Source of the DNA: Bacillota bacterium
Lineage (GTDB): Bacteria; Bacillota; UBA4882; UBA8346
Direction: 5' to 3'
DNA length: 64,000 bases
NCBI GenBank assembly: GCA_023415835.1
Contig: JAEZJK010000016.1
Location: 7,681 to 71,680 of the forward strand
In this document: positions 16,990-25,331 of the stretch, in pieces
Position numbering within the stretch: the stretch's first letter is position 1
Layout of the letters: every line of letters starts with the position of its first letter
Notes under the pieces: model-generated
What the model saw: only the letters and a program-made list of their open reading frames with translations
Database searches by the model: none
Told to the model about the DNA's origin: nothing
Position numbers and translations under genes: made by a program

Positions 16990-18351
16990 TCAATTGGTTA
17001 ACGCTTGGAGCGGGGCTGGGATCCGGCCGCCCCGTTTAACAAAGCGTTCGGAATTGAAAGCGCGGACCGGCATGATTGGAGCGCTACCGAGTAGGCCCCC
17101 AAAATCCACTTGTTCCCCGACGACCTTTCCGGGCACCGGGATGATCCGAACCGCGGTTGTTTTATTATTAATCATGCCAATGGCCATCTCATCGGCGATA
17201 ATAGCAGCGATAGTTTCGGCGGTAGTCGCTCCGGGGACGGCGATCATATCCAAACCAACTGAACAGACAGAGGTCATTGCCTCCAACTTTTCAATGCTTA
17301 AGGCGCCGACCTGAACCGCTTCAATCATCCCGGCGTCTTCGCTGACCGGAATGAAAGCCCCGCTTAAACCCCCGATGGATGATGACGCCATCGCGCCGCC
17401 TTTCTTAACGGCGTCGTTTAAAAGGGCAAGCGCTGCGGTAGTCCCGGGAGCGCCACACCGTTCCAGGCCCATCGCTTCCAATATATTAGCGACACTATCT
17501 CCTACCGCGGGGGTGGGAGCTAACGAAAGATCGACAATTCCAAACGGGACATGAAGGCTTTCCGAGACTTTCCGTCCGATCAATTCCCCGACCCGGGTGA
17601 TCTTAAAAGCAACCCGCTTTATTTCTTCGGCTAGGGTTCGGAAGTCGCAATCCGGAAAACGTTCGACCGCCGCTTTGACCACGCCGGGTCCACTGATGCC
17701 GATATTGATGACTGCTTCGCCTTCGCCACTGCCATGAAAAGCCCCGGCCATAAAAGGGTTGTCTTCCGGAGCATTGGCGAAGACCACCAGTTTGGCGCAG
17801 GCGATCCCCTGTTGGTTGGCGGTGAGCTCGGCGGCTTTTTTAATTACTTTAGCCATTTGGTAAACGGCATCCATATTAATCCCGGCCTTAGTAGCGGCCA
17901 GGTTTACCGAGGAGCAGACTTTTTTAGTGGAGGAGAGGGCATCGGGAATCGACTCAATTAACCTATTATCGCCAGGAGTGGCTCCCTTTTGGACCAAAGC
18001 CGAATAACCTCCGATAAAATCAATACCTAATTCAGCGGCAGCTTGATCAAGGGTTTGAGCGAGAGCTGAATAATCTTCAATACCGGTTGACTGAGCCACC
18101 AAGGAAATTGGAGTAACCGCAATTCGCTTATTAATAATGGGAATGCCATAGGTTTTCTCCATTAAACAGGCGGTTTCAACCAGCTTAGAGGCGAGCCCCA
18201 TGATTTTATCATAAATTTTTTGAGAAACTATTTTCAGGTCCGGGCCGGCACAATCCAGAAGATTGATACCCATGGTTACGGTTCGGATATCAAAGTGGTA
18301 ATTTTCAATCATCCGGATGGTTTCTAAAATCTCTTGAGGGGTATATGGCAT
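16990..18351 (-). CDS. UPF0210 / PFL family protein
   Basis: This protein is about 453 residues. The start at ATG 18351 ([15 protein letters not shown]) matches the conserved family N-terminus (EEILETIRM...[10 protein letters not shown]) and has GGAG 10 nt upstream; an open extension to 18441 reads through low-complexity repeat DNA. The family is glycine-rich and distantly related to pyruvate formate-lyase-type proteins, but its reaction is unknown. It is commonly encoded next to a UPF0237 ACT-domain protein, exactly as here, so the two probably act together in sensing or metabolising an amino acid or related compound. Confidence 0.88.
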   Translation of the reverse strand: MPYTPQEILETIRMIENYHFDIRTVTMGINLLDCAGPDLKIVSQKIYDKIMGLASKLVETACLMEKTYGIPIINKRIAVTPISLVAQSTGIEDYSALAQTLDQAAAELGIDFIGGYSALVQKGATPGDNRLIESIPDALSSTKKVCSSVNLAATKAGINMDAVYQMAKVIKKAAELTANQQGIACAKLVVFANAPEDNPFMAGAFHGSGEGEAVINIGISGPGVVKAAVERFPDCDFRTLAEEIKRVAFKITRVGELIGRKVSESLHVPFGIVDLSLAPTPAVGDSVANILEAMGLERCGAPGTTAALALLNDAVKKGGAMASSSIGGLSGAFIPVSEDAGMIEAVQVGALSIEKLEAMTSVCSVGLDMIAVPGATTAETIAAIIADEMAIGMINNKTTAVRIIPVPGKVVGEQVDFGGLLGSAPIMPVRAFNSERFVKRGGRIPAPLQALTN

Positions 18352-18580
18352 TAAGTCCACGCTCCGATTGTTAAAGTAGTCAGAAGATAGAAAGTTGAAG
18401 TCAATACTCCGATTGGGTAGTAGCCGGAAGACGGAAGCCATTAGGTTTAAGCTAATGCCCCGAGTCTAAAAAACGTCCGGAATTATGTTGGGTTCCGGCT
18501 TCTAGCCTTGCGCTTTCCACTTTTAATAGGCCCTAAAGAAACACTTGCGCTACTGTCCCGTCTCCTAAACTTCTGGCCTA

Positions 18581-18862
18581 TTATATCCGATGCATATAGC
18601 GGAAAATATCCTCATGTTGAATTACAATTTTAACTCCAATAGCTTCTCCGGCGATTTTGAGCGGTTCTTCTAAATCGGCCAAGTTATATTGGGATTGGGA
18701 GATATCAACCAACAGGATCATGGCGAAAATATCATGAAGTATGGTTTGGCTGATGTCTACGATATTAAGGTTATAATCGGCCAAGACCTTGGAGACACCA
18801 GCTACGATACCTACCCGATCATGGCCCATCACTGTTATAACCACATGTTCTTTATCTGCCAA
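18581..18862 (-). CDS. UPF0237 ACT domain protein
   Basis: This is a stand-alone ACT domain of about 93 residues (HVVITVMGHDRVGIVAGVSKVLADYNLNIVDISQTIL). The likely start is TTG 18862, because GAGGTGATT gives proper spacing; a GTG at 18871 overlaps the ribosome site. It is upstream of the UPF0210 gene on the same strand, but separated by 229 bp that carry purine/pyrimidine-rich repeat-like DNA, whereas these two genes are usually nearly contiguous. It is presumed to be a ligand-binding partner of the UPF0210 protein. Confidence 0.88.
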   Translation of the reverse strand: MADKEHVVITVMGHDRVGIVAGVSKVLADYNLNIVDISQTILHDIFAMILLVDISQSQYNLADLEEPLKIAGEAIGVKIVIQHEDIFRYMHRI

Positions 18863-18990
18863 CAAAATCACCTCGATTTCCGGGTTATATTCTTTAACCT
18901 CTAGCTAATTCCTGCTTGTTTCTCCTTATATAACATAAATGTAAAAAATCAATTGGGTAGTGATTTGAGGATTGGAATAGATAAATCGAT

Positions 18991-19018
18991 TTGTTTGTAG
19001 CGATGGTTATAGTATAAT
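18991..19018 (+). promoter_or_regulatory. candidate promoter of pseudokinase gene
   Basis: TTGTTT (18991-18996), a 16-bp spacer and TATAAT (19013-19018) lie just upstream. The -10 overlaps an in-frame ATG at 19017, which argues that translation starts later, at 19059. Confidence 0.5.
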
Positions 19019-19058
19019 GTTTAAGAGAAAAGATAGTCCAAGGGAGGAAGGATATCCA

Positions 19059-20504
19059 ATGCCGTACCAATTAGTTAAAGAATTATCACCGGATTGTTTG
19101 TTGCTTCAAAATGAAGCGGGTGAGGAATTGATTTTTGACAGGGTCCCATTTGCGGTACTTCCTCGGGAAACCCTTCGAAAAGAGATTCAAAAGGATTTAA
19201 AAGAAATTGTTGAAACGGAAAAACCGATCAGGGCCGCAGGCTTAATTAAGTATATTAATATGGAAAAATATCAAGACGGGTATTTTTTGGTAAGGGAAAA
19301 CAGCCGCCCGTTAAGGATAAAAACCGTAGGCGGCGGAAATGTTGAAGAAAGTTGCCGCGCCCTATTACACATTTTAAAAATAATGCAAGTATACCACAGG
19401 GACGGAATGGCGCTAGGTGGTATAAGTATCGGCCTTATTAAGCAGGGAGGTAAAAATAGCTACTATCTTCAAGATCCGTTAATATTCAACTATCTCTGGA
19501 AATCGCTTGAAGCGGAATATCAAATCGAACGCTCCCCGGAAATAATCGAAGGGCATAGCTGGAGTATGGAATCGGACATCTTTAGTTGGGGTGTGGCTGC
19601 ATACTATCTGCTGACCGGGGTGGAACCATATCCGGCCACTACCCCGGAGGAAAAGTCCGCGAAAATCCTAAGGGCCAACGTGATCCCTTTAAACGATCAT
19701 AAACCGGAGATCAGCCCGTTATTGAATAAATTGTTTATAAATTGTTTAAATAAGGATCCTCTTAAAAGGCCTAAAGTTGAAAATTTGATTTCACAATTGA
19801 CTAAATTGTTAGAGGATCAAACAGTCATTGTTACGGAAACCGAAGCTAAAAAACACCGGGAACAGTCGGAACGGAATTTAATAAAGTTTAAGTTCCAAGA
19901 GTCCCTTTGGCTTTGGTTCCGACAGTATGGGAAAATTACCGGAATTAGCTTAGGGATTATCATTATAGTTATGTGGCTGTTTTTAGGTTCAAAACCGAAG
20001 CCCACGATTACGGCTTCATCAACGCCGGATCAAGTTATCAACTACTATTTTGAAGGGGTAACAACCATCAATGTTTTATTAGTCGACGAAGCTATCCATA
20101 AGGCCAAAAATGATTTGTCGCAAATGGTTTCCAATATCCATGTGCTTAATACCACAAACAAGGCAGTCTCGCCCGGTACCGCCGAATTTCAGATTAAAAT
20201 TATGATTGAAGGGCTAGAGCAGGAAAAATTATCTGAAAAACCGGAAGAAGTCAAATACCGGATTGATTATCGGGTTAAGGTTGCCGCCCCCAAAGTAGTT
20301 GAGTATCTAGAGCGGAAAGATGTATTTATTTTGAAGCCGGTCAAAAAGGTTTGGCGCATAACTGATATTAAAGTTTTGGATCAGAAAAATTGGAAGGAAG
20401 AGATTAAGCCAAAAACAAGCACATCCGAAGACGGAGAATACGGGAGTCAGGAGCCGGGAGCCAGAAGTGGCGTTAATTCAAGGACGCCTATTGGTTCCGA
20501 TTGA
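19059..20504 (+). CDS. membrane-anchored serine/threonine pseudokinase
   Basis: This protein is about 481 residues from ATG 19059 (GGGAGGAAGG upstream). Residues about 1-265 look like a protein-kinase fold: the C-lobe is recognisable (SPEIIEG, then SDIFSWGVAAYYLLTGVEPYP and NKDPLKRPKVENLISQL). However, the catalytic loop reads HRDGMALGGIS instead of HxDxxPxN and the DFG position is QDP, so phosphotransfer is unlikely. One membrane helix follows (ISLGIIIIVMWLFL), then an extracytoplasmic domain of about 150 residues resembling a small alpha/beta solute-binding fold. The final residues (GSQEPGARSG) are encoded by an intergenic-type repeat. A sensory scaffold role is inferred. Confidence 0.75.
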   Translation: MPYQLVKELSPDCLLLQNEAGEELIFDRVPFAVLPRETLRKEIQKDLKEIVETEKPIRAAGLIKYINMEKYQDGYFLVRENSRPLRIKTVGGGNVEESCRALLHILKIMQVYHRDGMALGGISIGLIKQGGKNSYYLQDPLIFNYLWKSLEAEYQIERSPEIIEGHSWSMESDIFSWGVAAYYLLTGVEPYPATTPEEKSAKILRANVIPLNDHKPEISPLLNKLFINCLNKDPLKRPKVENLISQLTKLLEDQTVIVTETEAKKHREQSERNLIKFKFQESLWLWFRQYGKITGISLGIIIIVMWLFLGSKPKPTITASSTPDQVINYYFEGVTTINVLLVDEAIHKAKNDLSQMVSNIHVLNTTNKAVSPGTAEFQIKIMIEGLEQEKLSEKPEEVKYRIDYRVKVAAPKVVEYLERKDVFILKPVKKVWRITDIKVLDQKNWKEEIKPKTSTSEDGEYGSQEPGARSGVNSRTPIGSD

Positions 20505-20556
20505 TTTGCTTAGGTCAACTAGAAATTGACGTGGACGGCTAATTTGAAATTAATAT

Positions 20557-20624
20557 GAAGCACCCTCCTCTATTGTTGCGCATAAAGTACCAAAGGGATT
20601 TTGCGAATTTAAGGAGGGTGTTTC
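20557..20624 (+). promoter_or_regulatory. hairpin masking the ribosome site of the AprA-like gene
   Basis: GAAGCACCCTCCT (20557-20569) pairs with AGGAGGGTGTTTC (20612-20624), 13 bp with a single G-U, enclosing a 42-nt loop. The 3' arm contains the entire Shine-Dalgarno sequence (AAGGAGG) for the TTG start at 20628. This implies translation control, or a dual terminator/attenuator since TTTCCTTTT follows. No known riboswitch class is recognised in the loop. Confidence 0.6.
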
Positions 20625-20627
20625 CTT

Positions 20628-22361
20628 TTGGGTTCAAAGCTTAAGTTGGAGACCTATGAGACAGATTTGTTGATCATCGGTGGGGGAACTGCGGGATGCA
20701 TGGCGGCAGCAGCGATGAAGGAGGCCGGCCCCGGACTGAAAGTAATGATCATGGAAAAAGGGAATATCGAACGGAGCGGTTGTTTGGCTTCGGGGATGAA
20801 TGCGATTAACGCTTATTTAAATCCCGGCGAGACGCCGGAATCGTTTACCCGGTATGTACGGTACGATGCTATGGGGTTAATCAGGGAGGACTTGGTCTAT
20901 TCAGGCGCTCAAGAATTGAACCGGATGGTCGCCAAGGTGGAGGAGTGGGGGCTACCGGTAATCAAAGACGAAACAGGACATTATCAAAGCCGGGGGCGCT
21001 GGAATATCAAGATTAACGGCGAATCGTTAAAACCGATAATGGCGGCTAAAGTAAGGGAACTGGGAGTGGATGTGCTAAACCGGGTATTCGGGAGCGATCT
21101 ACTGATTAATGACGGGCGGGTGGCCGGTGCCCTGGGGTTCGGTGTAAGGGACGGTTCGGCTTACCTGATTAAAGCTAGAGCGGTGATCTGCTGTACCGGA
21201 GGGGCTGCCGGAATTTACCGGCCTAATAACCCGGGGTTAGCCGGACATAAAATGTGGTATCCGCCCTTTAACGCCGGAGCCGGTTACGCTATGGGAATCA
21301 GGGCGGGGGCCGAGTTTACCAGTTTGGAAATGCGGTTTATCGCTTTACGGACTAAAGACATGATTTGCCCTACCGGCACATTAGCGCTGGGATTTGGAGC
21401 CAAACAAGTTAATGCTAAGGGCGAAGAGTTTATGAAGTTACAGTATCGCCATATGGGAGGGGAAGGGGCGCCTACTTGCATCCGTGTCTATGCCCCTACT
21501 CAAGAAAAAAAGGAAGGCCGGGGTCCGTGCTTCCTCGATACCAGGCATTTGAACGAAGAACAAACCAAGAAATTGAAAGCGGCTTATTTGGATATGTATC
21601 CCGGAATCGTACTCCAATGGGCGGCCAATGGGTTCGATCCTGCCGAAGCCCCGGTTGAGATTTGCGGTACGGAGCCATATATAATGGGAGGCCATTGCCA
21701 GGCCGGTTATTGGATTGATGAGGGCAGAAGGACTACTATCCCGGGATTATACGCGGCCGGGGATGTAGCCGGAGGATATCCCTACAAATTCGTCAGCGGT
21801 TGTTGGGCGGAAGGATATCTTGCTGCTCAAACGGCGGTTAAAGATCTCCAGATGGGCGGGGAAGTAAAACCGGTGAATCTTGATGACTTGTCTCAAAAAT
21901 TAGAGCGCCTCACTAAACCCTTATTTAATTATCAAGCTGGAGAGGATGGGGTTCAACCTGAAGAAATGAAGGAACGGCTCCAAAAAGTGATGGATGAATA
22001 TGCTGGGGGAATCGGTGCGTTTTACGAGATGAACGAGGCGAGCCTGGTTAAAGCCAGAGAGGAATTGAACCGTTTAAAAGGGCAGGAAGCCCATTTGATA
22101 GCCGCTGACCCTCATCAACTAATGCTTTGCCATGAAATATCGGATCGGATCGCAGTCGCCAGGCAATTGGTTGAACATTTGCTGTACCGGAAAGAAACCC
22201 GCTGGCCGGGTTTTCAGACTAGGACAGATTATCCGGAACGGGATGATTTTAACTGGTTAAAGTTTGTGAATTCGGTATATGATCGGGAAAAAGATGCAAT
22301 CAGGATAATAGAGCGCCCCTATCGTAAAATAATCTCCGGAGAACGCTATTTGCCTAAGTAG
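20628..22361 (+). CDS. AprA-like FAD flavoprotein (adenylylsulfate reductase alpha / fumarate reductase superfamily)
   Basis: This protein has 577 residues. Its N-terminal FAD dinucleotide fold is LLIIGGGTAGCMAA (residues about 14-27), and the family segment ERSGCLASGMNAINAYL..DAMGLIREDL closely resembles AprA. Further flavoprotein landmarks are GIYRPNN, CGTEPYIMGGHCQAGYWIDE and GLYAAGDVAGGYP. AprA normally pairs with the ferredoxin-like AprB; no such gene follows, the next gene being lpdA 196 bp later. Without AprB a role in APS reduction is uncertain. An FAD-dependent sulfur or carboxylate oxidoreductase using another electron carrier is equally possible. It starts at TTG, under a ribosome-site hairpin. 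Confidence 0.8.
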   Translation: MGSKLKLETYETDLLIIGGGTAGCMAAAAMKEAGPGLKVMIMEKGNIERSGCLASGMNAINAYLNPGETPESFTRYVRYDAMGLIREDLVYSGAQELNRMVAKVEEWGLPVIKDETGHYQSRGRWNIKINGESLKPIMAAKVRELGVDVLNRVFGSDLLINDGRVAGALGFGVRDGSAYLIKARAVICCTGGAAGIYRPNNPGLAGHKMWYPPFNAGAGYAMGIRAGAEFTSLEMRFIALRTKDMICPTGTLALGFGAKQVNAKGEEFMKLQYRHMGGEGAPTCIRVYAPTQEKKEGRGPCFLDTRHLNEEQTKKLKAAYLDMYPGIVLQWAANGFDPAEAPVEICGTEPYIMGGHCQAGYWIDEGRRTTIPGLYAAGDVAGGYPYKFVSGCWAEGYLAAQTAVKDLQMGGEVKPVNLDDLSQKLERLTKPLFNYQAGEDGVQPEEMKERLQKVMDEYAGGIGAFYEMNEASLVKAREELNRLKGQEAHLIAADPHQLMLCHEISDRIAVARQLVEHLLYRKETRWPGFQTRTDYPERDDFNWLKFVNSVYDREKDAIRIIERPYRKIISGERYLPK

Positions 22362-22557
22362 TTGTTTGTTCAGTTGCTTATCATTGCCCACAAGTGGCTT
22401 AAAGCCAATATGGATAATGGTTAGGAACGTGAGAGCGGAGAAAAAGATTTAAAGGATACGCCACTTTATTATCAGGTAAAAATATATTTATAATACTTGG
22501 AAGGTTAAAACTAAATAGATTGAGAATTTTTTATAAAAAGATTGCGGGGGTGATTAG

Positions 22558-23928
22558 TTGGAATATCAAGTGGCAATTATCGGGGCCGGTCCAGGAGGTT
22601 ATGTGGCGGCGATCCGCGCCGCACAGCTTGGGATGAAGGTTTGCCTAATTGAGAAGGACGAAGTAGGTGGGGCTTGTTTGAATTGGGGTTGTATCCCCAC
22701 TAAGACCCTGGTCGGTTCGGCCAAAGCCTTAGCATTGATAAACAAAGCGGCCGACTTTGGAGTGGTAATTAACGGGGAAGCCCGTCCGGACTGGAACCGA
22801 ATCTTGGAGCGAAAAGACCAGGTGGTCGCCAGGCTGGTTAAGGGAATCCATTATTTGTTGGAACAGAATCAAGTGGAGCTGATTAGAGGCGCAGCAGTGT
22901 TCAATTCCGGGCATGAGTTGAAGATAACCATGGCTGACGGGACCGAACGTTTAATTCTGGCTGAAAAGATAATCGTAGCAACCGGTTCCGAACCCCAGGC
23001 GCCGGAGATCTTTGATTACGACGGCGTTAGGGTCATCACCAGCAACGAGGCGTTAACCTTGCCGGAACTCCCGGAATCGTTGGCCATTATCGGCGGCGGG
23101 GTGATTGGCTGCGAGTTCGCTTCGATCTTCGCCACCTTTGGGGTGAAGGTGACCATTGTGGAGTTAATGGATCAGCTCATTCCCAATATGGACTCGGAAA
23201 TCTCGGGGAGCCTCCGGTTGCAATTAAAGAAAAAAGGGATTGATATCCATACTTCAACTTCGGTCAGTAAAGTGATTAAAACTGATAATGCGGTGAGATT
23301 AATTCTCTTGGACGGTAAAGAAATCAGCGCCGCTAAAGTTTTGGTTTCCATCGGGAGAAAACCCAATTCAAGCCGGCTCGGCCTGGAAGGTATTGGAGTT
23401 AAGGTTAACGCTAAGGGCAGGATCGAGGTTAACCAAAGCTTACAAACCACTCTTTCCTGGGTCTACGCGATCGGTGATGTTAACGACCGGCCTTGGGATC
23501 TAGCCCATGCCGCTTCTTATCAAGGCGTCGTTGCTATCGAACATCTGGCCGGTAAACCGGTGGTTTGGTCGGATGAAGCCATGCCGAATTGTATCTTTAC
23601 CGATCCGGAGGCAGCTACAGCCGGAAAGACCGCTCAGGAGGCAGCCGCCCAAGGGTTGGAGGTCCTTACCTCCAAATCCCCGTTTTTGGCTAATGGTAAA
23701 GCATTGGCTCAGGGTGAAGCGGTCGGTTTTGTGAAGGTGGTTACCGATAAAAACAGTCATCGGATTTTGGGAGTCCAAATTATCGGTTCCGGAGCCAGCG
23801 ATTTAATTGCCGAAGCCGCCTTAGCAATCAAACAACACCTGACTGCCGAACAATTGGCAGAGACGATCCATGCCCATCCGACCTTGGCGGAGAGTCTGCA
23901 TGAGGCGTGTGAAACCGTTATACGTTGA
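22558..23928 (+). CDS. lpdA: dihydrolipoyl dehydrogenase
   Basis: This 456-residue pyridine-nucleotide disulfide oxidoreductase has FAD motif GAGPGGYVAA (9-18), redox-active disulfide ACLNWGC (Cys40/Cys45), NAD-binding GGGVIGCEFA (about 178-187), second FAD motif YAIGDVND (about 304) and the C-terminal catalytic HAHPTLAESLHEA (His-Glu pair). All catalytic residues are present. It starts at TTG 22558 after GGGGGTGATTAG. No E1/E2 or glycine-cleavage genes are adjacent, so its partner complex is elsewhere; a role with the preceding flavoprotein is possible but unproven. Confidence 0.92.
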   Translation: MEYQVAIIGAGPGGYVAAIRAAQLGMKVCLIEKDEVGGACLNWGCIPTKTLVGSAKALALINKAADFGVVINGEARPDWNRILERKDQVVARLVKGIHYLLEQNQVELIRGAAVFNSGHELKITMADGTERLILAEKIIVATGSEPQAPEIFDYDGVRVITSNEALTLPELPESLAIIGGGVIGCEFASIFATFGVKVTIVELMDQLIPNMDSEISGSLRLQLKKKGIDIHTSTSVSKVIKTDNAVRLILLDGKEISAAKVLVSIGRKPNSSRLGLEGIGVKVNAKGRIEVNQSLQTTLSWVYAIGDVNDRPWDLAHAASYQGVVAIEHLAGKPVVWSDEAMPNCIFTDPEAATAGKTAQEAAAQGLEVLTSKSPFLANGKALAQGEAVGFVKVVTDKNSHRILGVQIIGSGASDLIAEAALAIKQHLTAEQLAETIHAHPTLAESLHEACETVIR

Positions 23929-24115
23929 ACGTACCGTATAACATACACCATTTTCCATTGCAATAAAAAATTCACAAGTTGTTACGTGACACTACATCCG
24001 GACACCCCACATTGAAAGAAGCGATCGGCAGTTTTGGTTTTTCCGTGAAAAAGTAAGGCAAAAGAGGGGCTAAAAGAAGTTAAACAATTAAATCCCTCGC
24101 TTGCATTAATTCGGA

Positions 24116-24949
24116 TTAATCCTCGGCTCCCGGCTTAAGCTGACGGAAGAATAGGTCCGGATGATCGGGGGTCTCCAGAGGAAACTTGGCCGGATATGTT
24201 TTTATGCTTACCGGGCCGTTGAGATCGAAGCTATGCCAGTCATTAACTACCGGGGAGCCGAAACAGACCTCGACATTTCCGGCGGTGAGATCGAAGATCA
24301 TCGACCAGAGAGTGCCGAAGTAGGCATAATAATATTGACAGCTCAAACCATCCGGAATTGGTTTGGTTAAGAGTTGGAGCAATTGTTCCCTGGTTATTTT
24401 GGAAGCGGGGTTCTTCAGAACCGACGCTATTTTTTGATAGCGGACCGCCGACATCCACATCCGGTGATCGTAGGGGATCATTTCCGGCAGACTGTAATGA
24501 TTGGTAGACCAGATAGCTTATTCTTTAGTATTTGGGCCGATTCGTTTTTCCGCCCGCTTGGAACAGAAGATTTCAACCAGCGCGGATTCGCCGTGTTTAT
24601 CGGTGAGTAACAGGTTAAGATGAAACGAGATCGGGATACTTTGAACAACTTCCAATGCTTCCGGAACCGTTTGGCACCGGTCCAGCACAGTCCGGACCAC
24701 CGCCCAGAAGCGGCAGCCTTCCTCCACCGGTTGGACTTGAGGGCAGCCAGCGGCGATAGTGACGCAGAGGCCATATTCATTAATTCCGTCAATCCTACCG
24801 AATTGTAATAATGAGAAGCCTAGATGGGCTGCTTTTCCCTTGATTCGGGTGGTACAGAGACGGAAATCATCCTGGAGATTCCACTCATAGCTCCGTCCCA
24901 CATAAATTTTGACCTGTTTCCAGGGGTATTTCCCCGGAAAAGGGCACGG
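24116..24949 (-). pseudogene. C45-family acyltransferase/amide hydrolase, broken
   Basis: Two segments in the same frame read as one C45 (acyl-CoA:6-APA acyltransferase / choloylglycine-hydrolase-like) protein: VGRSYEWNLQDDFRLCTTR, then GRIDGINEYGLCVTIAAG, then a TAA at 24518-24520, then AIWSTNHYSLPEM and MWMSAVRYQKIAS. The TAA interrupts the usual linker before the conserved TNH..PEM motif, so it is a nonsense mutation, not a frameshift. The 5' end is also lost, since the frame meets a stop next to an IS5 remnant and the expected N-terminal nucleophile Cys region is missing. The intact enzyme would cleave or transfer acyl groups. Confidence 0.75.
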
Positions 24950-25270
24950 TTACACCCCGCAAAAATCTTTTTGTCTGCCGGCCCTTAGGCACATCACCAG
25001 ATTGGGGCTGGCAAATAGCAGGAAGAACCGGTTCAAGTTCTTGGCTATTCCGCGATATGATACTTTTGAGGAACTTGGGGCGGCTACAATGGTTGCGTCC
25101 ACTACCGTCCCACCATGCATTAGGAGACCCGCTTTATCAAGTCTGTCTCGTACGTCGTCAAATATGAGTTTGGCAATGCCGTTGTCTTCAATTAAATGGC
25201 GAAAGCGCAGTAACGTGGTTGCGTCAGGCGCTGGTTCCTTTAAAAAGTCGATTCCCATAAAAGTGCGTAT
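24950..25270 (-). mobile_element. IS5-family transposase remnant with internal deletion
   Basis: A 102-residue frame (24950-25258) joins the N-terminal IS5 transposase region (KAIRTFMGIDFLKEPAPDATTLLRFRHLIE..GTVVDATIVAAPSSSK) directly to the C-terminal end (YRGIAKNLNRFFLLFASPNL). The middle, including the remaining catalytic acidic residues, has been removed in frame, and the extreme N-terminus is also gone. The element is inactive. Its 5' side ends exactly in a type B palindromic repeat at 25271, and its 3' side abuts the C45 pseudogene, suggesting deletion-type rearrangements. Confidence 0.8.
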
Positions 25271-25319
25271 GGCTTTAAGAATGCAAATCTTGGTTAAGAA
25301 ATTTACTTCATCCTAATAG
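25271..25319. repeat. partial type B palindromic repeat
   Basis: This is the right half of the type B repeat (GGCTTTAAGAATGCAAAT..AAATTTACTTCATCCTA), matching 30450-30497 and 4313-4360. Its left half is replaced by the IS5 remnant; the break is at the loop sequence GGCTTTAAG. It lies 13 bp beyond the metC stop codon. Confidence 0.75.
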
Positions 25320-25331
25320 ATAAAAAGTTGA

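Noticed and set aside
24478..24792. 104-codon minus-strand frame inside the C45 pseudogene
   Set aside because: It is a different frame from the recognisable C45 motifs; those motifs continue in one frame across an in-frame TAA, so no frameshift is needed.
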